NCBI GenBank assembly: GCA_004794655.1
Contig: SMMW01000456.1
Span: 37,512-101,511 of the forward strand
DNA length: 64,000 nucleotides
Source: Marisa cornuarietis
Lineage: Eukaryota > Mollusca > Gastropoda > Architaenioglossa > Ampullariidae
Direction of reading: 5' to 3'
A program made the position numbers and the translations under genes. Positions 22,660 to 35,135 of the stretch are shown here, in pieces. How positions within the stretch are numbered: the first letter of the stretch is position 1; each line of letters begins with the position of its first letter. Below the pieces are notes generated by a model. The model was given only the letters and a program-made list of their open reading frames with translations, made no database searches and was not told where the DNA came from.

Positions 22660-23715
22660 TCCATGTAGGAACTAGTAGTTTAGTTTGACTACAGTAACTC
22701 ACCATGTCAGCTCCCTGTAGGAACTAGTTGTATAGTTTGACGACAGTAACTCACCATGCTAGCTCCCTGTAGAAATGAGTTGCATAGTTTGACTACAGTA
22801 ACTCACCATGCAAGCACCCTGTAGGAACTAGTTGTATAGTTTGACTACAGTAACTCAACTTGCGAGCTCGCTATAGGAACTAAAAGTTTAGTTTGACTAC
22901 ATTAACTCACCATGCTAGCTCCCTGTAGGAACTAAAAGTTTAGTTTGACTACAGTAACTCACCATGCTAGCTCCCTGTAGGAACTAGGTGTTTAGTTTGA
23001 CGACAGTAACTCACCATTCCAGCTCCCTGTATGAACTATTTGTATAGTTTGACGACAGTAACTCATCATGCTATCTCCCTGAAGGAACTAGTAGATTAGT
23101 TTGACGACAGTAACTCACTATGCTAGCTCCCTGTAGAAACTAAAAAAAAAATATTGACTACAGTTACTCAGCATGCTAGCTTCCTGTAGGAACTAGTTGT
23201 TTAGTTTGACGAGAATAACTCACCATGCTAGCTCCATGTAGGAACTAGTTGTATAGTTTGACGAGAGTAACTCACCATGTAGCTCCCTGTAGGAACTATT
23301 TGTATAGTTAGACTACAGTAACTCACCGTGTAGCTCCCTGTAGGAACTAGTTGTATAGTTAGACTACAGTAACTCACCATGTCAGCTCCCTGTAGGAACT
23401 AATTGTTTTGTCTGACTACAGTAACTCACCATGTCAGCTCCCTGTAGGAACTAGTAGTTTAGTTTGACGACAGTAACTCATCATGCTAGCTCCCTGTAGG
23501 AACTAGTAGATTAGTTTGACGAGAGTAACTCACCATGCTAGCTCCCTGTAGGAACTAGTTGTTTAGTTTGACGAGAGTAACTCACCATGCTAGCTCCCTG
23601 TAAGAACTAGTTGTATAGTTTGACTACAGTTACACCATGCTAGCTCCCTGTAGGAACTAATTGTTTAGTCTGACTACAGTAACTCACCATGTCAGCTCCC
23701 TGTAGGAACTAGTGT
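22660..23715. repeat. 52-bp minisatellite, about 20 units
   Basis: Units run GTAACTCACCATGCTAGC, TCCCTGTAGGAACTAG, TTGTATAGTTTGACGACA, with scattered substitutions and one- to three-base indels. The array ends abruptly where a LINE fragment begins near 23712. Confidence 0.95.
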
Positions 23716-24405
23716 GGGGTCTGACACCTTTTAGTGATATTGAAAAAGTTCATCTATTCGCTATGAAAAGGTTTCTGTGCTTAGACATTAAAACTCATAA
23801 TGCCATGGACAGGTCAAGATTTCCAAACCAAGCTTACAACATTCAGCTCAATCTAGGACTACGTGGGCGAAGGCAATACAAGATACCCTGCACAACTACG
23901 GATTTAGACGTATGGGAACAAAGCGGGGTAGGAGATGCTAGGGCTTTCATCTTGCTGCTCAAACAAAGATAGAAAGACAACTTTATACAAAAATGGACAG
24001 ACAAAATGCAGTCGAGTAATAGGTTGTTAGCCTACAGAGAGTTTAAAAAGGAATTTAAACCAGAAAGGTATGTTTCAGTAATAACTATAAAAAGTTCAGA
24101 AATACTCTAATACGATTTAGACTGTGGATTAGCGAAATAAACACTAATAACAGATATTGTAACACCTGCATCAACACCTGCCCTGATTGCCAAGACAGAA
24201 GGGAAGATGAAGAACATTTTGTGCTAGAGTGTCAAACCTTTGATGACATCAGGGCCAAGTATCCTGCACCCCTGATAAATGACGGGTACCAGCAGACGAC
24301 GTTGGCTGTGTTGTTGTCTCGAGGGGAAACTAACGAGATCAGAAATGTAGCGATGTACATCTTGTATGCTTTACACAGACGCAACGAGAAAGTTGGAAAC
24401 ACTTG
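23712..24405 (+). mobile_element. 3' end of a LINE with zinc-ribbon tail
   Basis: Plus-strand frames encode EKVHLFAMKRFLCLDIKT, then DVWEQSGVGDARAF and a Cys/His block CPDCQDRREDEEHFVLEC. This is the zf-RVT-like C-terminus seen after the RT of common invertebrate LINEs. A stop at about 23970 and a frame change near 24090 break it. Endonuclease and RT are absent, so it is a 5'-truncated copy. Confidence 0.7.
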
Positions 24406-24491
24406 ACAAACAATGTGACCCCATGTGGTTGGACTCACAGGACTGACCAACATGTAAACCACGCTGGGGCCGGTGGCCTAGAATGTGTGTA

Positions 24492-24492
<1 letters not shown>

Positions 24493-24565
<73 letters not shown>
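24493..24565. repeat. (GT)n microsatellite
   Basis: About 35 GT units with one early interruption. Confidence 0.95.
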
Positions 24566-24567
<2 letters not shown>

Positions 24568-24599
24568 GTACGTAGGTTTACGAGAGGATAATAGAAGAG

Positions 24600-26239
24600 A
24601 AAGAGAGAGAGAGACGGCTAAGGGAAAATAGTTTCGGGGAGTGTGATGTGCGTGCGTTTGTGTGTTTGACCAATTGAGGATTGTGCGAGCTATGATAGTA
24701 TAGGGAAGACAGAGTAAGAGAAGGCAAATGAAGAATGGTTGGTATGAGTGTAGATGTTAAGAGGTTGAAAGGATATGAACGTATTAATGCACTTGATGTT
24801 ATTCATGTCTTATATATGTATATCTTCTTTTCGGACGATGATAAAATTGTATCTCGCCCTATTTGAAAAGGTCGTTGACCCATCAAATAAATATTTCTTG
24901 TTCTTGTTCTGGCAACACTTGCTGCACTCGCTTACAAAATCCGGAACCGCGAGAGAGAACTAAAAAGCCTGCGGTTCGATGCCATATAAGGGAGAAGGCG
25001 GCTTCCATTGAATACTTTATTTACAAACAGGAAATTAGGAAAGAAAAGCTGAACTCGCCGCGACAACGATAAACTTACCTGAGAACTAAATAATCTCTTT
25101 CATGTCTCGACTACGCGGTCCGCATTGTGTACGTGAAAGGTAGTCACATCCTTTGATTTCCCCCAGGTAAGATTTGAACCCCCAGTCACGTGATGAACTG
25201 ATGACTTCGTCATGACCGGCGGACAACAAATTAACACGACATCTGCTGGTCTTGTTAGAAAGCAATATCAAACATCAATACACATGTTGGTCCTAGTGAC
25301 AGCTACAACATCACTCTAGCTAACATCCTGTAATTGGAAAAACTTAGAAACGAGGCTGCGCCTGACAGGCTGAGTTGCTTTGTTCTCCTGTGAATTTTTC
25401 CATTTTCTCGTGCAACGTCTTTGTTATTCATACCCATAGGTTTCTTATCGTTGCAAGTTGTATTTGTTTCTCTTAAGATTTCCTCTGTTATTGTTTTACT
25501 ATCTGTAAGTGCCTCGCTTTTATGTTTTTGTTGCGGACTTTACTTTTAACGGTTACATTCATCGCCATTACATAGATTTTACATCTGATTCTTTATCTCG
25601 CTTTCCTGCTGCTTGTTCTGTTTATCCTTCTCTGAACTTAGCTCAACTTTAAATCCTTATCAGTTCCAATATCTTCTATCGTTTTTGTCTTATTGTATTT
25701 TTTGAACTCGTGCTGCATTTTATTTTTATGTCATAGAATTATGACAAGACAGTTTGTCTAGTCGACATCTCAGTTATCATTATTGAATCCCCTTGTAACT
25801 CTCCCACTTCCAGCCTGTTTAGTTGACACTTTAAAGGAGTTTCCCTTTATTATGATTCTATTAATATTGACTGCCCATCAAAACAACAGATTCGAATCCG
25901 TCGCTATCGTGCTGGTCGCCGTAAACAGCGTCCTTTGAAAAAATCCATCACCTGCTCTGCTGCTCGTAGTTATTCTGTCTCGTGCCCCCCTTCACCTGAT
26001 TCTGAGTCTGACTCCGGTATTGTGAAAGCTTCGCTGTGTGTCAACTCTTCTTCTGAATCATGTTTCCCCTACACAGCAGCATCAGCGTCAGCGTGGACGT
26101 GATGAGAGTGAACCAGTTGGTCGACTACCTTTACGCCAAACCAACATGGTCGTCTGAGAACAGGACACTGCCAAGTTTCCCGCACACGACAACTGAACAC
26201 TCGCCTCCACGTTGGGCTTTTCAACGCCCAGTCTGTGTC
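24600..26239. other. Unassigned sequence
   Basis: No gene recognised. GGGTTCAAATCTTACC on the minus strand near 25175 resembles a pol III box B, but no box A was found, so a SINE is not called. Confidence 0.4.
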
Positions 26240-27802
26240 GTCTGAACAACAGTCACTGAAGCGAGCTGAAATCGTAGAATTTGTCTTAGACCGCCGCCTT
26301 GATATTTTCATTATCACTGAGACGTCACAGACCGCCGCCTTGATATTTTCATTATCACTGAGACGTCACAGACCGCCGCCTTGATATTTTCATCATCACT
26401 GAGACGTCACAGACCGCCGCCTTGATATTTTCATCATCACTGAGACGTGGCTTAAACAACATAGTGACGAGAGCGTGTGTGTCGATCTTACTCCAGTGGG
26501 TTACTGCCTGAAATCTTTCCCCCGCCCTACACGTGGTGGTGGTATTGCTATAATCTACAGATCATCACTTGCCAAGTACCTGTCTGTTACTACTGCCGTA
26601 TCGTTCCACGTCTTTTGAATTTGTACAAGTCTCCTCTTCGGCTCCTCATTGCTTGATGCACCTGCTCTGCATCTACAGACCTCCTCCTAGCGCCAGGAAC
26701 AAACTTACAGCCTCTACATTTTTCCCAGAATTCCATGATCTCTTGGATTATAGCAATGCACTAATTGGACCCACAATTCTCCTCGGAGATGTGAATGTAC
26801 ACTTTGACAACAGTTCTCATCCTGACACTGTCAAACTGTCCGAAATGTTGCACACCTTTCGTTTTGTCCAGTCCGTTTCGCAGGAAACTCACAAAAGAGA
26901 TCACATCATGGACTGGGTCATACATCGACCTGATGACCACTTAGTCCAGTCAGTTAATGTTTCCCATGATCTCCCATCTGACCACTACTCTGTACTAATC
27001 GAACTGGATCGCAAATGCCCATCATCGGCGCCAGTTTTCAGACCCACTCGGTCATTACAAAATGTTGATAGACTGGCATTCAAAGCACAGCTGCAGGTGG
27101 CGCTCCTCCAACCACCCTCTGCCGAGCAACTTGACTGTGTTTTGCGTAGAGTGGTTGATGACCACGTGACCCAGTGTCTCGACGTCTGATGCGCCAGTCT
27201 AAATGTGCGCCTTGGTATCCGTGTCGAACTCCGTGACCTGAAGCGCACGCGCCGGCGAGCTGAACGTGTTTGGCGGAAGACTGGACTCGTCATCCACAAA
27301 TAAATTTATAATGCCGCTAAGCTACGTGCTGCTAAATGTATTTATGCGGCTAAAGCATCATGTCTTCAGGGCCAAATAATTAACTGCACTTCCTCCAAAA
27401 AAGCTCTTTGCCATTTGCACTCAAATGACTGGATCTAAGACAGCAACACCACTGCCCACTGCCTACCCTGCTTCACAGCTGCCGCAAGTTTTTAGTGATT
27501 ATTTCACCAGCAAGATATCGGACATTCCATCATCTTTAGACTCGGTGTCGGCGCTTGACAGCATCTCCTGTGATGCCCTCCCAGGATGCTCCATGACCAA
27601 GTTCCTACCAGTCTCTGAGGCCGATGTGAAAGCGGTTATTCTAAAAGCTCAACCAACAACTTGCGAGTTAGATCCGATGCCCACAAGCCTTCTGCTCGAG
27701 TGCCTAGATACTCTTTTTCCTGCCATCACAAATATTGTAAATGTCAGCCTGTCGTCAGGTGTGTTCCCATCTTTGTTCAAAAATGCGGTGGTGAGTCAAT
27801 AA
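26240..27802 (+). mobile_element. CR1/L2-like LINE fragment (endonuclease and RT start)
   Basis: The fragment starts with the endonuclease block LDIFIITET, followed by 26569-27189 encoding YRPPPSARNKL, ILLGDVNVHFDN and PSDHYSVLIELD (APE-type). The frame at 27425-27802 carries the pre-RT signature VILKAQPTTCELDPMPTSLL. Stops and frame changes separate the pieces. Inside the endonuclease a unit of about 50 bp is tandemly amplified (26290-26450). The sequence breaks at about 27802, just after the RT start. Confidence 0.8.
26290..26450. repeat. Tandem amplification inside the LINE endonuclease
   Basis: CAGACCGCCGCCTTGATATT plus TTCATCATCACTGAGACGTC occurs about four times in a row, each repeating the same LDIFIITET codons. 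The 50-bp period is not a multiple of three, so the duplications themselves shift the frame. Confidence 0.85.
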
Positions 27803-27929
27803 TACTGCCCATTATCAGATCTTGTATGTGACCCAAGATTGAATGTGACATTACCTCTGTGAAAGTATGAAAGGCTTAATTTCCCCTTAGCAAACTGACA
27901 TGCTATCAGAAAGACAATAGATATTTCCC

Positions 27930-28745
27930 TAATACTATATAAACAGATGAAAAAGATCACTCATGGAATGCATAAACTGGTAAATGCAGGCTACATTCAG
28001 TTTAAAACTCTCATCTTAACATCTGTAGAGAGTAAACTGGACCCACTGCAATTTGCTTACAGGAGGGGGAGGGATGTTGACGATGACAAGTTGTTCATTC
28101 TGATCACACTGTATAAACATTTAGAAAAGCCTAAGTCACATGCCAGATTACTCTTCGCAGATTTTAGTTCTGCATTCAATACAGTCAACCACACCTTCTG
28201 GCTTTGAGACTGATTTCTGATTTTGATCTTTCACATCAACTAGTTTTATGGATAGTGGATTTTTTTACTTGTAGACAGCAGAGGGTTTATGTTAATAGCA
28301 ATTATTCTGATACCGTTAATGCAAGCACTGGCTCCCCACAGGGCTGTAGTCTATCACCCCTGTTATTTATCATGTACACTGACAGCTGTAGAAGCGCGGA
28401 AGAGAATAGCTACCTCATAAAGTTCTCTGATGATAATGCATTGTTGACTCTTTTACAGGAACATACAAAAGATCATGGTAATGCATTAACAAATTGTGTA
28501 CAGTAATGCGATGAGAACTATCTAGAGTTGAATGTAAACAAAACAAAAGAAATAGTTATAGACTTCAAACTGTCATTTTCTGTTACTGTCTGGTATGGCA
28601 GCGCCACTCAGAAACAGAAAGGCCTACTTGACCGGGTGGTTCGTGCCGCTAGCCGCATTGTCGGCTGTAGTCTACCATCGGTAGGCACAGTACAGAGAGT
28701 ACAAAGGAGAGAAACAGAGAACAAGCTCTTACTTATCAGGTCTTA
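27930..28745 (+). mobile_element. Rex1/Babar-like LINE RT fragment with internal deletion
   Basis: RT motifs in order are SKLDPLQFAYRRGRDVDD, LLFADFSSAFNTVNH, GSPQGCSLSPLLFIMY, LIKFSDDNALL and YLELNVNKTKEIVIDFK. A stop near 28205 and a frame change separate the first two. After VIDFK the frame jumps to SVTVWYGSATQKQKGLL, so the thumb region is deleted. It abuts, but appears distinct from, the preceding CR1/L2-like piece. Confidence 0.75.
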
Positions 28746-28924
28746 GTTGTATTCAACCTAAACTCCTTTCAAGTAGAGAGAGAAGAAAAAAAACAAACGA
28801 CAGAAAAGTCATCGTCTGTCTGAACTTTATCTCACGACTTCACCACGTGACCCGGTGTACGGCACAACTTATAACTGTCTTCTCTGACATCTACCTGTCT
28901 GAACATAAATCACACCCACCCGTC

Positions 28925-31100
28925 ACTTTCTGGGGTCTCTCTTACACCAACACCTGTCACATGTTGTAGTCTTGTGTCTGTCTCTCTTAGACCAACACCT
29001 GTCACATGTTGTAGTCTTGTGTCTGTCTCTCTTACACCAACACCTGTCACATGTTGTAGTCTTGTGTCTGTCTCTCTAACACCAACACCTGTCACATGTT
29101 GCAGTCTTGTGTCTGTCTCTCTAACACCAACACCTGTCACCTGTTGCAGTCTTGTGTCTGTCTCTCTTACACCAACACCTGTCACATGTTGTAGTCTTGT
29201 GTCCGTCTCTCTTACACCAACACCTGTCACATGTTGTGGTCTTGTGTCTGTCTCTCTAACACCAACACCTGTCACCTGTTGTAGTCTTGTGTCCGTCTCT
29301 CTAACACCAACACCTGTCACCTGTTGTAGTCTTGTGTCCGTCTCTCTAACACCAACACCTGTCACCTGTTGCAGTCTTGTGTCTGTCTCTCTTACACCAA
29401 CACCTGTCACCTGTTGCAGTCTTGTGTCTGTCTCTCTTAGACCAACACCGGTCACCTGTTGTAGTCTTGTGTCTGTCTCTCTTACACCAACACTTGTCAT
29501 ATGTTGTAGTCTTGTGTCTGTCTCTCTTACACCAACACTTGTCATATGTTGTAGTCTTGTGTCTGTCTCTCTTACAACAACACTTTTCACCTGTTGTAGT
29601 CCTGTGTCTGTCTCTATTACACAAATACCTGTCACCTGTTATAGTCTTGCGTCTGTCTCTCTTACAACAACACTTGTCACTTGTTGTAGTCTAGTATCTG
29701 TCTCTCTTACACTAACACCTGTCACCTGTTGTAGTCTTGTGTCTGTCTCTCTTACACAAATACCTGTCACCTGTTATAGTCTTGCGTCTATCTCTCTTAC
29801 AACAACACTTGTCACTTGTTGTAGTCTAGTATCTGTCTCTCTTACACTAACACCTGTCACCTGGTGTAGTCTTGTGTCTGTCTCTCTTACACCAACACCT
29901 GTCACCTGTTGTAGTCTTGTGTCTGTCTCTCTTACACCAACACCTGTCACCTGTTGTACTATTGTGTCTGTCTCTCTTACACTAACACTTGTCACCTGTT
30001 GTAGTCTAGTGTCTGTCTCTCTTACACCAACACCTGTCACTTGTTGTAGTCTTGTGTCTGTCTCTCTTACACCAACACTTGTCATCTGTTGTAGTCTTGT
30101 GTCTGTCTCTCTTACACCAACACTTTTCACCTGTTGTAGTCCTGTGTCTGTCTCTATTACACTAACACCTGTCACCTGTTGTAGTCTTGTGTCTGTCTCT
30201 CTTACACAAATACCTGTCACCTGTTATAGTCTTGCGTCTCACTCTTACAACACTTGTCACTTGTTGTAGTCTAGTATCTGTCTCTCTTACACTAACACTT
30301 GTCACCTGTTGTTGTCTAGTGTCTGGTCTGTCTCTTTTACAACAACACCTGTCACTTGTTGGAGTCTAGTATCTGTCTCTCTTACACTAACACTTGTCAC
30401 CTGTTCTAGTCTTGTGTCTGTCTCTCTTATGCAACACCTATCACTTGTTGTAGTCTTGTGTCTGTCTCTCTTATGCCAACACCTGTCACCTGTTCTAGTC
30501 TTCTGTCTGTCTCTCTTACAACAACACTTGTCACTTGTAGTAGTCTAGTGTCTGTCTCTCTTTGAACAACACCTGTCACCTGTTGTTGTCTTGTGTCTGT
30601 TTCTCTTACACCAACATCTGTCACCTGTTGAAGTCTTGTGTCTGTCTCTCTTACAACAACCCCTGTCACCTGTTGTTGTCTTGAGTCTGTCTCTCTTGCA
30701 ACAACACCTGTCATCTGTTGTAGTTCTGTGTGTGTCTGTCGTATATCAAGACCTGTCACCTGTTGTAGTCTCGTGTCTGTCTCTTTTATGCCAACACCTG
30801 TCACCTGTTGTAGTCTTGTGTGTGTCTGTCGTATATCAAGACCTGTCACCTGTTGTAGTCTTGTGTCTGTCTGTCGTATATCAAGACCTGTCACCTGTTG
30901 TAGTCTCGTGTCTGTCTGTCGTAGATCAACAACTGTTGTAGTCTTGTGTGTGTATTTTGTATATCAAAACCTGTCACCTGTTAGACTTTGTCTGTCGTAC
31001 ATCATCACCTGTCACGGTGATAGTCTTTTGTCTGTCTCTCGTACGTCAACACCAGTCACCTGTTGTAGTCGTGTGTCTGTCTCTTTTACCTGTACACCTG
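28925..31100. repeat. 45-bp minisatellite, about 48 units
   Basis: Units are variants of CACCAACACCTGTCACCTG plus TTGTAGTCTTGTGTCTGTCTCTCTTA. Because 45 is a multiple of three and the unit lacks stops in several frames, a 431-codon plus-strand frame and a 241-codon minus-strand frame are open across it. No signal peptide or domain supports translation. The 3' third becomes more divergent (GTCGTATATCAAGACC variants). Confidence 0.95.
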
Positions 31101-31144
31101 AGGTAATGATATTTTCTTAACACCCGATTTGCTTCGTGCTTATG

Positions 31145-31330
31145 TATTTACACACCTAGTGTCATGGGTTCTGTCACGGCTAGCGCCACATCTAGTGTCA
31201 TAGGTACTGTCACGGCTAACGTCACAACTAGTGTCATACGTACTGTCACGGCTAGTGTCACTCCTAGGTTTAAGGCTACTGTCACATCTAGTGTCACATG
31301 GCAAGTGTCACACCTAGTGTCACTATGATA
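31145..31330. repeat. Short degenerate tandem repeat
   Basis: About six units of about 30 bp share CTAGTGTCATAGGTACTGTCACGG. Confidence 0.7.
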
Positions 31331-32868
31331 TCGTGCCACTAACAATTTATTTCTTGAAAGTTGAGAGAAGCTGGAAGTAACGACATCATCTTTTTTAACT
31401 GACTTCTGGAATAAAATGTTTGTACACAATGCTTTTCATCTTTGTGATGAGATGAGAATAGGAAACGGAACATGTTTGGCGATTTGAATGACAAGGAATA
31501 TGCATGGGTGTGTGTGGATATCAGCATTTCATGAAGACAATGATTTATTTGTATAGAAAGCTGTGACTGAGAGGCTCGAGGAGTATAAACTGTAAAGGTT
31601 AGCGCTGAGACTCTTTGACATGATTCTGCTGTTTGGTGTTACTAGTTTTATATCAGATGCATGCATGATGGGTCAAGGAACCTGAATGATTTCCTCGCTG
31701 TCATCAACTGCAGTCCTCATCAGAACTTTAAGAATAGAGTATTTTATTGACTTAAAATTCAAGAGGAGAATTGTTAGTCTGTTCGTGCAACACAGGGAGA
31801 AAATGTATTTTTTCAGAAACAGACAAGAGACTGGCGATAAGCGCAGCAAACTTCCCCCAGTCGACCCAGCTGACGGGAATGGGTACCTGACTCCATAGAG
31901 GGTTAGGGAAGGTAAGGCAGCGAGGGAGAGGAGATTGGCACCACCGTCATGTAAAAGCTGGCCCCGAGAAAAGTGGGGTCTCTAACACCTCACTCCCCTA
32001 CGACCTGAACAGGTTATGGGATGACCTTTACCTCTTTTTACTTTTTATTGTCTTGTGTTAGTGTGTAACTCATGTATTTTTCAAATGTTTTGTCTGCAGA
32101 CTATGTTAGCCTTATACTTGTATAATCTTCGTTTGGGGTAGGAATTGTGTCTTCGGAGTTCTCCATCACAAACGACATTTCATTTTTACTTCTTAGTGTA
32201 TAAAACTATTTTATGGTAAGACTGCACACAAATGCACGTTTTGTCCTAGTAGCCATCTCCATGGAGCCCCTAGATTCGCTTACTTATCTCAAACTTTCAG
32301 GTACAGCGACAATTTCAATACTTGACCCACGACTCTGAGCTGGGTGGTCATCCCAGTTGTGTGAAGTTCACTTCAGGTGAAGTGTGAAGTACCCCTAATG
32401 ACTCTTCCCTATTACTTTCCTGATGTGGTGACTGCGTGTAATGCTGGCTGATGTTGGTTTTCCTTATAAAGCTAATCTAAAATAATGCTGTGGGTGAGTT
32501 GTTGATTACATTTATAAGAAACTCGCCAGACGCATATAGAAGCGAAGGTAGCCCAAGAGGGCGAGTCGTCTTACAAGTTAATGTTTCATCTAGTATGAAT
32601 AAAGTATTAATGTTAGCTCAGTAGTCAAAGCGACACTGGCGGGCGAAAAGGCCACCGATTCTTTTTCTCCCCACGGACGCCCCTGTATTTAATCGTGGCA
32701 TAGACCGACATCAGAGGTGGAACACCCCACCCCCCATGTCAACACGCTTCACTGCTTCACTGCGAGCGACACCTGATCGCCGAATACATTCCAGTCGTCG
32801 GTTAGAATTGCAGTCAGCAGTCAGCTTATCAGGGTCTTCTGTCGACTTTGGGTACCCGTTTCCTTACA
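31331..32868. other. Unassigned sequence, possible SINE relic
   Basis: No gene recognised. TTAGCTCAGTAGTCAAAGCG at about 32614 (+) resembles a tRNA box A, with a weak box B-like ACCGATTC about 30 nt on. It may be the head of a decayed tRNA-derived SINE. Confidence 0.3.
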
Positions 32869-32875
32869 GGGTAAA

Positions 32876-33271
32876 ATGTCGAGTCGGGTAAAGAAAACGC
32901 CTAAATTAGAAACTGAACAATGCAAGGAATGCAAGTCACGTGATCACGTGAGGCACACCACAGTAATGCGTATGTCACAAGGGCCTTTTACAGGCGACGA
33001 TCTGACTGCAGTGGCACAGTCGCCAGACACATCTACAGCAGGTAGTGTCACCACAGACGACACATCTACAGCAGGTAGTGTCATCACAGACACATCTACA
33101 ACAGGTAGTGTCACCACAGACGACACATCTACAGCAGGTAGTGTCATCACAGACACATCTACAGCAGGTAGTGTCACCACAGACGACACATCTACAGCAT
33201 GTAGTGTCATCACAGACACATCTACAGCAGTTACTATCCACGAGAGGTTAAGCAGTTACTTTCCTTCTTAG
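32876..33271 (+). CDS. Doubtful small protein with Thr/Ser repeat
   Basis: A 131-codon frame starts with ATG just after an acceptor-like TTCCTTACAG. Its first 50 residues contain two closely spaced cysteines (QCKECKSRDHVRH). The rest is three rounds of a 63-bp repeat encoding DTSTAGSVTTDDTSTAGSVIT. The repeat is open in other frames too, so length is weak evidence. It could be a mucin-like secreted protein fragment, but no signal peptide is visible. Confidence 0.25.
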   Translation: MSSRVKKTPKLETEQCKECKSRDHVRHTTVMRMSQGPFTGDDLTAVAQSPDTSTAGSVTTDDTSTAGSVITDTSTTGSVTTDDTSTAGSVITDTSTAGSVTTDDTSTACSVITDTSTAVTIHERLSSYFPS

Positions 33272-33274
33272 AAT

Positions 33275-34001
33275 GTAAAGCTGTTAGTGTAGATGTCAGT
33301 AATGTACTAAGTGTAGTCAAGCTGTTAGTGTAGCTATCAGTTAGTAATGTACTAAGCGTAGTCAAGCTGTTAGTGTCGCTGTCACATAGTAATGTACTAA
33401 GTGTAGTCAAGCTGTTAGTGTAGCTATCAGTTAGTAATGTACTAAGCGTAGTCAAGCTGTTAGTGTCGCTGTCACATAGTAATGTACTAAGTGTAGTCAA
33501 GCTGTTAGTGTAGCTATCAGTTAGTAATGTACTAAGCGTAGTCAAGCTGTTAGTGTCGCTGTCACATAGTAATGTACTAAGTGTAGTCAAGCTGTTAGTG
33601 TAGCTATCAGTTAGTAATGTACTAAGCGTAGTCAAGCTGTTAGTGTCGCTGTCACATAGTAATGTACTAAGTGTAGTCAAGCTGTTAGTGTAGCTATCAG
33701 TTAGTAATGTACTAAGCGTAGTCAAGCTGTTAGTGTCGCTGTCACATAGTAATGTACTAAGCGTAGTCAAACTGTTAGTGTCGCTGTCACATAGTAATAT
33801 ACTTAGTGTAGTCAAACTGTTAGTGTCGCTGTCACATAGTAATGTACTTAGTGTAGTCAAGCTGTTAGTGTAGCTGTCGGTTAGTAATGTACTAAGTGTA
33901 GTCAAACTGTTAGTGGCGCTGTCACATAGTAATATACTAAGTGTATTCAAACTATTTGTGTCGCTGTCACATAGTAATGTACTTAGTGTAGTCAAGCTGT
34001 T
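33275..34001. repeat. 45-bp minisatellite with 90-bp higher-order units
   Basis: Two 45-bp variants alternate: CTGTTAGTGTCGCTGTCACA and CTGTTAGTGTAGCTATCAGT, each ending TAGTCAAG. This gives near-identical 90-bp dimers over 33320-33760. The same unit resumes at 35081-35135 on the far side of an inserted LTR. A 275-codon minus-strand frame is open across it and is not taken as coding. Confidence 0.95.
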
Positions 34002-35080
34002 TGTCACCTGCACTCTACAGTGCCTTTCAGACGAGTCAGTAACTATTAAAACAACAAACACAATTTGAATTTAAAGACAAATATAATTGAAAAGAAGAAT
34101 TAATAATTAACTAAACAAAAAAATCTAAATTCAAAATAACAACTAAACACAGTCAAAAATTCAATGTTCACCCTTAGTTCCTTCAAACATAATATTCCCC
34201 TCACTCATAAAGGCGCAGTCCTCCACTCCTGAAGGCGCAGTCCTCCCAAACACAGTCTTCAGAAAAGAAAAGAAAACCCAACACAAATCACACAACACAG
34301 TCTCCGGTCCTGGTGCTGTCTCTTCTGAATCAGGCACCTCCCAGTCCCGACCGCCAACGAATGCACAGTTAATTGTCCAGATGAATGAATAAAAAAAAAT
34401 GAAATAAAAAAAAATAGTAAACCTAGACAGAAAATAACCATATTTAACCCACAATATATCAATATCTAAATATTTCCCTCCCCCACTACAATAACATACA
34501 TTCATCTATTTATCTCATACAAAAATTTTATTAATCACTCTCTCAAACTCCACCATTTAAAAGCAGTAAGTAACATAGACATACACTCACCTCAACAGGT
34601 TTATTGACAAACTTTACTCAAGTCTGGTCAAGACTTGCTAAATAAACACAAGCCTGGTCAGGACTTGGTACATAAAGTCTGGTCAAGACTTTCCCAACGC
34701 CCGAGGAGACCGTCAAGTTTCCCCGCTCCCGTCAAGGAGAACCAGCATACGAATAAAATCAAAGTACACCGAAACACTCTTCTCATTCTTTCCATCCCAT
34801 CCTCTCAACAACAGACTTTATCACCATAAATCAATGGAAACAATAGAAACAAAGAAACCCCAAAACTCTCTCCCTTCGTCACCATCCCCCTAAAACAACT
34901 TGTCACACCAGTTAATTAAGCAGCCGACCGGCCATCACGGCCCGGCACTGACTCACCCACTCAGACCTCACACCGATACACATTAACTCTTCCGCTCACA
35001 CCTCCCCCCTTCCAGTCACGTTACCTGTCCCCTTTCAGGATAAAAATAAAAAAAAATTTTAAGACAGCAGGTTTGTGACA
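34002..35080. mobile_element. Solo LTR, 1079 bp
   Basis: Ends are TGTCACCTGC and GTTTGTGACA, giving TG...CA with 6-bp inverted termini. The flanking 5-bp duplication is CTGTT (33997-34001 and 35081-35085). It interrupts the 45-bp minisatellite, and removing it restores the unit exactly. It contains repeats of AGTCTGGTCAAGACTT near 34620-34700 and no gag-pol coding. Confidence 0.85.
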
Positions 35081-35135
35081 CTGTTAGTGTAGCTATCAGT
35101 TAGTAATGTACTAAGTGTAGTCAAGCTGTTAGTCA

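Noticed and set aside
25086..25271. tRNA-like SINE suggested by GGGTTCAAATC
   Set aside because: Only a box B-like motif; no box A at the right distance, no tail or target duplication.
28974..30269. 431-codon plus-strand open frame
   Set aside because: It is an artefact of a 45-bp repeat without stops; the opposite strand is equally open and there is no signal peptide or domain.
33234..34061. 275-codon minus-strand open frame
   Set aside because: Same cause: a 45-bp minisatellite. The frame simply tracks the repeat unit.
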